Assembly: GCA_937924555.1 (NCBI GenBank)
Contig: CALDSN010000130.1
Location: 1 to 7,332, forward strand
Length of the DNA stretch: 7,332 nt
Origin: an uncultured bacterium
GTDB taxonomy: Bacteria > Cloacimonadota > Cloacimonadia > Cloacimonadales > Cloacimonadaceae
Direction: 5' to 3'
In this document: positions 1-4,918 of the stretch, in pieces
Position numbering within the stretch: position 1 is the stretch's first letter
Layout: every line of letters starts with the position of its first letter
The notes under the pieces: generated by a model
What the model saw: only the letters and a program-made list of their open reading frames with translations
Databases searched by the model: none
What the model was told of the DNA's origin: nothing
Translations under genes and position numbers: made by a program

Positions 1-207
1 CAGAAGCTACTTGCCATCAAGCCGGAGATACCCATCATCATATGCACCGGGTTCACAACGCTTATATCTGTGGAAGATGCACGCAAGAAGGGGATTAGCG
101 ACTTCATGATGAAACCCTTCAAGATGAAGGATATCGCCAACCGTATCCGCGATGTGCTGAACCAAAAGAAGGAAGAGGAAGATGCGCCTGGACTTATTGC
201 TGAATAA
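1..207 (+). CDS. Response-regulator receiver domain, C-terminal part (partial, 5' end outside window)
   Basis: The frame is open from the first base and ends in TAA at 205-207, leaving 68 residues. It shows the second half of a CheY-like receiver fold: the beta-4 strand with the conserved Thr (IIICTGF, Thr16 of the fragment), an alpha helix ending in a Gly (RKKGI), and the beta-5 loop with the invariant Lys-Pro pair (FMMKPF, Lys38). A final helix (DIANRIRDVLNQ) and a short charged tail follow. The phospho-acceptor Asp lies upstream of the window. The CTGF form and the short tail with no DNA-binding domain after it resemble receivers at the C-terminus of hybrid histidine kinases, but a stand-alone receiver or a domain order with the output upstream is equally possible. 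Its last 26 bases overlap the next gene. The product is expected to act in the cytoplasm in phosphorelay signalling. Confidence 0.85.
   Translation, partial: QKLLAIKPEIPIIICTGFTTLISVEDARKKGISDFMMKPFKMKDIANRIRDVLNQKKEEEDAPGLIAE
166..179 (+). promoter_or_regulatory. Ribosome binding site of the S4-domain gene
   Basis: The purine-rich stretch just before ATG 182 contains AAGGA (169-173), 8 bases from the start, and a second copy-like AGAGGA closer in. It lies inside the coding sequence of the receiver gene and supports 182 as the true start despite the 26-base overlap. Confidence 0.55.
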
Positions 208-451
208 GCTTTGCCTCACGAAAACCCGCTCTATCGCCAAGAATGCTTGCGACAAGAACTTGGTGAAACTGAATGGTAAAGCAGCCAAAGCCTCTGCTCT
301 GGTTAAAGAGGGGGATATTATTATCTTCCGTCTGTACAACGCTGAACATGAGATAAAGATTACTGCAATCCCAACGGGCAACGTAGCCAAGAAGGATAGC
401 GCTCAGTATTATGAGATGCTCAGACGGGAAGAGCTTCCCACAGGTGGGTGA
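182..451 (+). CDS. Small S4-domain RNA-binding protein, RqcP/Hsp15 family
   Basis: 89 residues. The N-terminus (MRLDLLLNKLCL, then KTRS, then a helix to Cys23) is the typical start of an S4 RNA-binding domain. The beta part follows as LVKLNGKAAKAS (residues 27-38), VKEGDIIIF (41-49) and a strand IKITAI (58-63). The charged tail KKDSAQYYEMLRREEL (70-85) resembles the tail of Bacillus RqcP (YabO). Length and layout match RqcP (about 86 aa) better than E. coli Hsp15 (about 133 aa). Family members bind the 50S subunit carrying peptidyl-tRNA on stalled ribosomes; RqcP helps RqcH add C-terminal Ala tails. That role here is inference, since no rqcH is in the window. The start is fixed by a good Shine-Dalgarno and by the family's usual MRLD start. 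Its stop overlaps the ATG of the peptidase gene (TGATG, 449-453), so the two are probably translationally coupled. Confidence 0.85.
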   Translation: MRLDLLLNKLCLTKTRSIAKNACDKNLVKLNGKAAKASALVKEGDIIIFRLYNAEHEIKITAIPTGNVAKKDSAQYYEMLRREELPTGG

Positions 452-1437
452 TGAGCCTAGCGTCTGAGACCATGAATGTTAAAACCCGGGTTGAACTGCT
501 TCAGCCCGGGTTAGTTCTTTTGCGTGTAGGTGTGCTAATCCTCATCATGCTGCTTGGGGATAGGCTTGGAGCAACATATTCACTCCAACTCCGTACGGGT
601 AATTTGCTGGTGTATGCTGAGGCACCGGTCTCCGATAAGCTTAAGGAAAGCCTTGCTAAGCTTGATGAGCGCGTTGACAAGATGCAGATGGATTTGGGTC
701 TATATACAGAGAATCAAGCCGCGCTGTATCTGGTTAAGGACCATAACAGCTATCAACGCCTCTCGCTTGGAAAGGCGAAGATTGTGGAGTTCAGCGAGGC
801 ATTCTACAGTGGGAAGGAAGGAAGGATATATATTCGTCCACCGTTGGAGATAAAAGAAAGCTTTACCAATACTGTGATGCACGAGTACATACATTGGTAT
901 TTGGAGGAGTTCTTCAGGGATGCGCCGCTGTGGTTTCATGAAGGGATGGCTACTCAATACTCCGGGCAAATGGGATTCGAGCGATATCTTTACTTCCTGC
1001 AACAAAGCTTTTTGGGGGAGAGCAGCGACCTCTTCAGGATGAGCTACCGATATCCCGAAAAGCAAGAGGATTGGCAGATATTCTACTTAAGTTCCTCAAT
1101 GGCAGTACGCTTTATGAGTGAAAAGAAAGAGCATGAATGGCGTCGCTTTTGGAGTATCGCTTCTGATACAAAGCATAGGGGTGAGAAAGCTTTATTCAGA
1201 GAATGTTTCAGCATGGCTTACCGTAACAATGCCTATGACTTTCACCGTCAGTTTGCTGCATACATCAAGAAACTACGTTATCAATATCTGTTCTGGGGGT
1301 TAAACTCGCTACTGGCGGTATCACTGCCTTTGGTGGTGATTATTGGCTTTCATCGACGCAGAAGACGCATGGCTGCCATGCCCGAGTATCCCGAGCCGGT
1401 GGATGAGGAAGAGGATACCGGGGATAGGGGAGATTAG
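451..1437 (+). CDS. Membrane-anchored HExxH zinc metallopeptidase (peptidase MA-like gluzincin)
   Basis: 328 residues from ATG 451; a GTG at 448 is also possible. Numbered from 451, a hydrophobic segment at about 21-37 is a signal anchor. A soluble domain follows with the zinc motif HEYIH (His144, Glu145, His148) and, 16 residues after the second His, a third ligand in WFHEGMA (Glu164). That is the gluzincin spacing seen in the peptidase MA family (PF13485-like). A second membrane helix (about 281-300) is followed by five Arg (302-306) and an acidic Pro/Glu/Asp tail. By the positive-inside rule the catalytic domain should be outside the inner membrane and the tail cytoplasmic. Substrate is unknown; family members are mostly uncharacterised. 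AGGTGG (442-447) lies only 3 bases before ATG 451, and the start overlaps the S4 gene's stop. Oddity: a 13-bp terminator-like hairpin covers codons 11-21, so a start further in (TTG 520, GTG 532 or ATG 547) cannot be excluded. Confidence 0.8.
   Translation: MSLASETMNVKTRVELLQPGLVLLRVGVLILIMLLGDRLGATYSLQLRTGNLLVYAEAPVSDKLKESLAKLDERVDKMQMDLGLYTENQAALYLVKDHNSYQRLSLGKAKIVEFSEAFYSGKEGRIYIRPPLEIKESFTNTVMHEYIHWYLEEFFRDAPLWFHEGMATQYSGQMGFERYLYFLQQSFLGESSDLFRMSYRYPEKQEDWQIFYLSSSMAVRFMSEKKEHEWRRFWSIASDTKHRGEKALFRECFSMAYRNNAYDFHRQFAAYIKKLRYQYLFWGLNSLLAVSLPLVVIIGFHRRRRRMAAMPEYPEPVDEEEDTGDRGD
483..521 (+). terminator. Terminator-like hairpin plus T-rich run inside the start of the peptidase gene
   Basis: AACCCGGG at 483-490 pairs perfectly with CCCGGGTT at 505-512. 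Inside it, TGAA (492-495) pairs with TTCA (500-503) and T491 can wobble-pair with G504. This gives a 13-bp stem closed by a 4-base loop, CTGC (496-499). Four A's precede the stem, counting its first two bases, and AG then TTCTTTT (515-521) follow. This has the shape of a Rho-independent terminator and lies 31 bases after the S4 gene's stop, where a terminator for that gene would be expected. It is also inside the reading frame of the peptidase gene, so it may act as partial terminator/attenuator or be a coincidence of coding sequence. Confidence 0.5.
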
Positions 1438-2330
1438 GAACTGCGAGGGTGCCCCTTGTTATATGCTTTCTTGATGTCCTCGAGGCTGACGTGAGTATAT
1501 AGTTCGGTGGTGGAAAGCTGAGCATGTCCCAGTAGTTCTTGGATGGCGCGTAAATCTGCTCCGCGAGACAGCATATGGGTGGCAAAACTATGACGTAATG
1601 AGTGCGGAGTGTATCCTTTAGCACGGGCAATCAGTTCGAAATAGCGTTTCAAGATTGTGTCAAGTTGGTCGGTGTCGAATGCTTTCCCACTTTTTGTTAA
1701 AAACAAACGATTAGGGCTTTGTGAGGTGGCAAGCTTTTCCCTGACGGGAAGATATTCCCTAATAGCGATAAGGGCATGAGTCCCAATCGGAATAATCCGC
1801 TCTTTGTTGCCCTTTCCCGTAACACGTAACAGGGCTTTACTCATATCCAAATCCTGCATACGAATTCCTGAAAGCTCCATCAAGCGTAACCCACAGGAAT
1901 AGATAGTTTCCAATATAGCACGGTTACGGATGCCGAATGGACTGCTGCTATCCGGGATGGCAAGCAGATTTCGCACTTCATCCTCGGTGAAGCACTTTGG
2001 CAATGGCTTCTCATATTTAGGGCGCTTAATCTTGTCCATGGGGTTGGTAAGCACATATCCCTTCAGTTTACAGAAGCGGAAAAAGCCATTGAGCGATGCA
2101 CTCTTACGTGCAAGGGAACGGTTACAGTCCTGCAGTTCATTTAGATGGCGCAGGAAATCCCTGATATTGAGCACGGTGACGGATTCTACGGGGACAGATT
2201 CCTCCTCGAAGAAGTGCTTGATGAACTCATGAAATTGGTTCAAATCCAAGCGATAAGCGTCTATCGTGCGTGCTGATTTGCCTTCCAGGGCAAGATAATC
2301 GGAGAATAGGTTGATGCGCTCAATCATCAT
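1434..2330 (-). CDS. xerC: XerC/XerD-type tyrosine site-specific recombinase
   Basis: 298 residues, the usual Xer length (E. coli XerC and XerD are both 298). The N-terminal SAM-like core-binding domain (about 1-100) starts with the typical pattern of a helix then ARTIDAYRLDL. The C-terminal catalytic domain carries all active-site residues: Arg149 (CGLRLMEL), Lys173 (GKGNKER), His243 and Arg246 (HSLRHSFATH), His269 (LLGHAQL) and the nucleophile Tyr278 (TTELYTHV). It ends in the Xer-like KKAYNKGHPRS tail. XerC/XerD resolve chromosome dimers at dif, working with FtsK at the septum. The sequence alone does not tell me whether this is XerC, XerD or a single-recombinase Xer, so the symbol is tentative. 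On the minus strand, AGGA is 3 bases before the first ATG (2330) and 6 before the second (2327), so 2327 may be the real start (297 aa). No transposon or integron genes are near, which supports a housekeeping role. Its stop overlaps that of the peptidase gene. Confidence 0.93.
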   Translation of the reverse strand: MMIERINLFSDYLALEGKSARTIDAYRLDLNQFHEFIKHFFEEESVPVESVTVLNIRDFLRHLNELQDCNRSLARKSASLNGFFRFCKLKGYVLTNPMDKIKRPKYEKPLPKCFTEDEVRNLLAIPDSSSPFGIRNRAILETIYSCGLRLMELSGIRMQDLDMSKALLRVTGKGNKERIIPIGTHALIAIREYLPVREKLATSQSPNRLFLTKSGKAFDTDQLDTILKRYFELIARAKGYTPHSLRHSFATHMLSRGADLRAIQELLGHAQLSTTELYTHVSLEDIKKAYNKGHPRSS

Positions 2331-2359
2331 AATTCCTTTATGCTGTTCCGTAGATAGTC

Positions 2360-2387
2360 ATTTTTTACTTGCCTTATTCCTTGTCGA
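2360..2387 (-). promoter_or_regulatory. Possible sigma-70-type promoter for the recombinase gene
   Basis: On the minus strand, TCGACA (2387-2382) matches 5 of 6 of the -35 consensus. It is followed after 16 bases by AAAAAT (2365-2360), which matches 4 of 6 of the -10 consensus. Transcription would begin near 2353, about 23 bases before the first ATG. This is the only clear non-coding stretch upstream of the gene. The match is by eye only, and the host's promoter rules are unknown. Confidence 0.3.
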
Positions 2388-2409
2388 GTAAAAAGTTGGT
2401 CTATACGAT
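2381..2409 (+). promoter_or_regulatory. Weak candidate promoter for the glycan operon
   Basis: TTGTCG (2381-2386) and TACGAT (2404-2409) are separated by 17 bases; each matches 4 of 6 consensus positions. The predicted transcription start would fall close to the ribosome binding site, leaving almost no leader, which argues against it. The promoter of the five-gene block must lie somewhere in 2331-2421 or further inside the recombinase gene. Confidence 0.2.
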
Positions 2410-2412
2410 AGT

Positions 2413-2417
2413 GGAGG
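2413..2417 (+). promoter_or_regulatory. Ribosome binding site of the acyltransferase gene
   Basis: GGAGG lies 4 bases before ATG 2422. It is the strongest Shine-Dalgarno of the right block, fitting the first gene of an operon, and it fixes the start of the acyltransferase. Confidence 0.6.
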
Positions 2418-2421
2418 TATC

Positions 2422-3174
2422 ATGAATCAGCATATTGACAGCAGTGCCAAGATTGGCAAGAACGTAACGATAGGATTTAACAGCATCATCCTGGAAGGTG
2501 TGGAGATAGGCGATGATTGCCTTATCGGACACAATGTGGTTATTCATGCTAATACCAAGATTGGTAATGCCGTGAGGATTGATGATGGTGTGATAATCGG
2601 GAAAAAGCCTCTTTCTTCTCCACGAAGTATATTCAAGGTTCCTACAGACCTCAAACCTGCTGTTATTGGAGATTATTGCCAGCTTGGTGCCAATGTGGTG
2701 GTGTATTGCCAGTGCGAGATAGGGCAGCGAAATCTGATTGCCGATCTTGCCACTATCCGCGAGAATGTGGTGCTTGGTGATTTGAACATCGTTGGAAGGA
2801 ATGTGACAATAGAGAACTTTGTGAAGATTGGAAGCCGCAACAAGTTTGAAACAAATAGCTACATCACTGCTTATTCTGAAGTGGGAGATTACTGCTTTGT
2901 TGCACCCTGCACAGCTACAAGTAACGATAACTATATGGCGCGAGATAAAGAAAGATTCAACCACTTCAAGGGTGTCACCATGCAAAGTGGTTCCCGGACC
3001 GGTGTAAACGCAACCATCCTCCCCGGAAAGACCATTCACACAGATGGTGTTGTGGCAGCGGGAGCAGTGGTAACCAAGGATGTTCCGGCTAGAACCATCG
3101 TAGCGGGGAACCCAGCCAGAGCCTTCCGGGAAGTGCCGGAAACACAACTGATGGAAAACAATCTGGATAAATAA
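2422..3174 (+). CDS. Hexapeptide-repeat (left-handed beta-helix) acyltransferase, probably sugar N-acetyltransferase
   Basis: 250 residues made almost wholly of hexapeptide repeats ([I/V]G-x4 pattern), such as IGKNVTIG, VEIGDDCLIGHNVVI, VIGDYCQLGANVVV and FVKIGSRNKFETNSYI. This predicts a trimeric left-handed beta-helix enzyme using an acyl-CoA or acyl-ACP donor. There are two repeat blocks (about 5-60 and 79-160), with a loop KKPLSSPRSIF between them. The C-terminal part, with SNDNYMARDKERFNHFKG (167-184), then GVNATILPG and VVAAGAVVTKDVPARTIVAGNPAR, resembles the acceptor and CoA-binding end of WbpD/WlbB-type UDP-sugar N-acetyltransferases. Those are about 190 aa, so this is a longer version. 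The exact sugar cannot be read from sequence. It starts the + strand block and is followed 2 bases later by a glycosyltransferase, which supports a role in modifying a nucleotide sugar or glycan in the cytoplasm. LpxA is an alternative of similar length, but the C-terminus fits it poorly. Confidence 0.8.
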   Translation: MNQHIDSSAKIGKNVTIGFNSIILEGVEIGDDCLIGHNVVIHANTKIGNAVRIDDGVIIGKKPLSSPRSIFKVPTDLKPAVIGDYCQLGANVVVYCQCEIGQRNLIADLATIRENVVLGDLNIVGRNVTIENFVKIGSRNKFETNSYITAYSEVGDYCFVAPCTATSNDNYMARDKERFNHFKGVTMQSGSRTGVNATILPGKTIHTDGVVAAGAVVTKDVPARTIVAGNPARAFREVPETQLMENNLDK

Positions 3175-3176
3175 AC

Positions 3177-3893
3177 ATGAAAACCCTGGTGATTATTCCT
3201 ACTTACAACGAAATAGAGAATATAGAGCGGATGGTAGGCTGCGTGCTTGGTAAGGGCGCAGATATCGAGATACTGATAATGGATGACAACTCTCCTGATG
3301 GCACCGGGAAAGCAGTGCGTACATTACAGGAAACTGAGCCGAGATTGCATTTGATTGAGCGTCCCGGCAAGATGGGGCTGGGCTCTGCCTATGTTACCGG
3401 TTTCAAGTATGCCTTGGAACATGGATATGAATATATCATGGAAATGGATGCTGATTTCTCGCATAATCCCGATGATGTACCAAGGTTAATCGAAGCAGCT
3501 AAGAGTAAAGACTTGGTTATTGGCAGCAGATATTGCAATGGGGTAAACATCATTAACTGGCCATTTAAGCGCTTGCTTATCAGCTATTTCGCCAGCAAGT
3601 ATGTTCGAGTGATAACGGGGATGCCGATTAAAGACCCCACCGGTGGGTTCAAATGCTTCCATCGCCGTGTGTTGGAGAGTATAGATTTGGATTCCATTCT
3701 TTCCGATGGATATGCCTTTCAGATTGAGATGAACTTCAAGGCATGGGTGAAACGCTTTCGTATCAAAGAGATTCCTATTGTATTTACCGAGAGGATAAAT
3801 GGAGTATCCAAGATGAGCCGTAACATTGTGTGGGAAGCGGCTTGGATGGTGTGGCGCTTGCACATTCTGAAGCTTATGGGGATGATGAAGTAA
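3177..3893 (+). CDS. Family 2 glycosyltransferase, polyprenyl-phosphate mannosyltransferase (DPM1) type
   Basis: 238 residues forming one GT-A domain. Visible motifs are IPTYNE (7-12), DDNSPDGT (36-43), GKMGLGSAY (64-72), the metal-binding DADFSH (91-96), GSRY (116-119), DPTGGFKC (153-160), GYAFQIEM (178-185) and EIPIVFTER (198-206). This set is characteristic of dolichol/polyprenol-phosphate mannosyl- or glucosyltransferases, which move a hexose from GDP-Man or UDP-Glc to a polyisoprenyl phosphate at the inner face of the membrane. The enzyme stops after the catalytic domain, like human DPM1 and unlike GtrB or ArnC, which carry two C-terminal membrane helices. It is therefore probably soluble or peripheral, with a hydrophobic helix near its C-terminus. 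It follows the acyltransferase by 2 bases with only a weak Shine-Dalgarno, so coupling is likely. The sugar donor cannot be told from sequence. Confidence 0.88.
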   Translation: MKTLVIIPTYNEIENIERMVGCVLGKGADIEILIMDDNSPDGTGKAVRTLQETEPRLHLIERPGKMGLGSAYVTGFKYALEHGYEYIMEMDADFSHNPDDVPRLIEAAKSKDLVIGSRYCNGVNIINWPFKRLLISYFASKYVRVITGMPIKDPTGGFKCFHRRVLESIDLDSILSDGYAFQIEMNFKAWVKRFRIKEIPIVFTERINGVSKMSRNIVWEAAWMVWRLHILKLMGMMK

Positions 3894-3898
3894 GACCT

Positions 3899-4918
3899 AT
3901 GTTAGAAAGGATAAACAGCCCGGTTGTTCAAACTGATGACAATGATCTGGACAGAGCTTTACGTCCCAAAAGCTTGCAGGAGTTTATTGGGCAGAACCAT
4001 CTGAAGGAGCTGCTGGATATAAGCATCAGAGCAGCAAAGAAGCGTGGTGAATCCCTTGACCATGTTTTGCTGTATGGACCTCCCGGTTTGGGGAAAACCA
4101 CTTTAGCGGCAATTATTGCCCGTGAAATGGGAGTAAGCATCACGGTATCCAGCGGTCCCGTGATAGAAAAGCCCTCTGACCTTGCCGGTATCTTAACAAA
4201 CCTCCAAAGACATGAAGCCCTGTTTATAGATGAAATTCACCGTCTGTCTCATGTGATAGAGGAATACATCTATCCCGCGATGGAAGATTATGAGATGGAG
4301 ATCATTCTGGATAGCGGGCCCAGTTCGCGTACCTTGAAGATACCACTAGAGAAGTTCACGCTTATTGGAGCTACAACCCGAGCAGGCTTGTTGACACCAC
4401 CGCTTAGGGATAGGTTTGGGATTGTTCTGAGGCTGGATTACTATGATTTCGACAGCATTTCTCGGATTATAAGGCGTAGCGCAAAGTTGTTGGGGGTTTC
4501 AGCCGAGGATGATGGTATAGCCGAGATTGCCCGCAGAAGCAGGGGAACTCCACGCATTGCCAACCGCCTTTTAAGAAGAGTTCGTGATTATGCTCAGATA
4601 AAAGGTGAGGGTGTGATTACCTTGGATATTGCCCTTTCTGCTTTGCAGATGCTGCAAGTGGATCATGCCGGCTTGGATGAGATGGATAAACGTATCCTGG
4701 GTGTGATAATCGATAATTATCGTGGTGGTCCCGTGGGGATAAAGACCATTGCCACGGCAATCGGTGAGGATGCAGGCACTATTGAAGAGATTTTTGAACC
4801 CTACCTGGTGCAGCAAGGCTTCTTAGAGCGCAGCCCACAGGGCAGAAAAGCTACTTTAAAAGCTTATAGACACTTGGGGATTAGCCCCACAGCGGAGCAA
4901 AGCGATATCTTTGTCTGA
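3899..4918 (+). CDS. ruvB: RuvB, Holliday junction branch-migration ATPase
   Basis: 339 residues from ATG 3899, the normal RuvB length. The start (MLERI, then LRPKSLQEFIGQ at 21-32) matches the family. Motifs: Walker A GPPGLGKT (60-67), Walker B LFIDEIH (108-114), sensor 1 GATTR (157-161), arginine finger in LRDRFG (Arg170), sensor 2 GTPRIANRLLRR (216-227). The winged-helix DNA-binding domain includes GGPVGIKTIA (276-285) and ERSPQGRKAT (310-319). Many RuvB proteins have an Arg where this one has Gln in that last motif. With RuvA, it drives branch migration of Holliday junctions for RuvC to cut. It begins 5 bases after the glycosyltransferase stop with a very poor Shine-Dalgarno, and its end overlaps the flippase gene by 8 bases, so it depends on the glycan operon for expression. 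Neither ruvA nor ruvC is in the window. An in-frame ATG at 3830 would overlap the upstream gene by 64 bases and add an atypical leader, so it was rejected. Confidence 0.97.
   Translation: MLERINSPVVQTDDNDLDRALRPKSLQEFIGQNHLKELLDISIRAAKKRGESLDHVLLYGPPGLGKTTLAAIIAREMGVSITVSSGPVIEKPSDLAGILTNLQRHEALFIDEIHRLSHVIEEYIYPAMEDYEMEIILDSGPSSRTLKIPLEKFTLIGATTRAGLLTPPLRDRFGIVLRLDYYDFDSISRIIRRSAKLLGVSAEDDGIAEIARRSRGTPRIANRLLRRVRDYAQIKGEGVITLDIALSALQMLQVDHAGLDEMDKRILGVIIDNYRGGPVGIKTIATAIGEDAGTIEEIFEPYLVQQGFLERSPQGRKATLKAYRHLGISPTAEQSDIFV

Noticed and set aside
7..390. Minus-strand open frame of 127 codons across the receiver and S4 genes
   Set aside because: It lies opposite two genes with clear family signatures and its peptide resembles no known domain.
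811..825. Short GGAA tandem repeat, possible slippage or phase-variation tract
   Set aside because: Only three full units, in frame with conserved-looking codons; too short to suggest phase variation.
700..1065. Minus-strand open frame of 121 codons opposite the peptidase active site
   Set aside because: The + strand frame encodes HEYIH and the third zinc ligand; the minus frame has no recognisable features.
1367..1381. Hairpin GCATGG-CTG-CCATGC near the end of the peptidase gene
   Set aside because: Only six base pairs, within coding sequence, and with no T-run after it on either strand, so not a convincing terminator.
1434..2330. Recombinase as integrase of a mobile element or integron
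   Set aside because: Length and motif spacing match chromosomal XerC/XerD, and there are no attachment repeats, cassettes or other mobile-element genes nearby.
2331..2421. Possible dif recombination site next to the Xer gene
   Set aside because: I searched by eye for the 28-base dif pattern (two inverted 11-base arms around a 6-base centre) and found no match; dif is usually far from xer genes.
2401..3147. Long open frame (248 codons) on the minus strand opposite the acyltransferase gene
   Set aside because: It mirrors the repetitive hexapeptide coding sequence, its translation shows no recognisable domain, and the + strand frame has a strong ribosome site and clear family motifs.
3636..3647. 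Perfect 12-base palindrome (CCCACC then GGTGGG)
   Set aside because: It encodes the conserved DPTGG motif of the glycosyltransferase, so codon constraint explains it; there is no T-run or operator context.
3830..3898. Upstream in-frame ATG giving a 23-residue longer RuvB
   Set aside because: The extension overlaps the glycosyltransferase by 64 bases and has no RuvB similarity; ATG 3899 gives the standard MxERI start and normal length.
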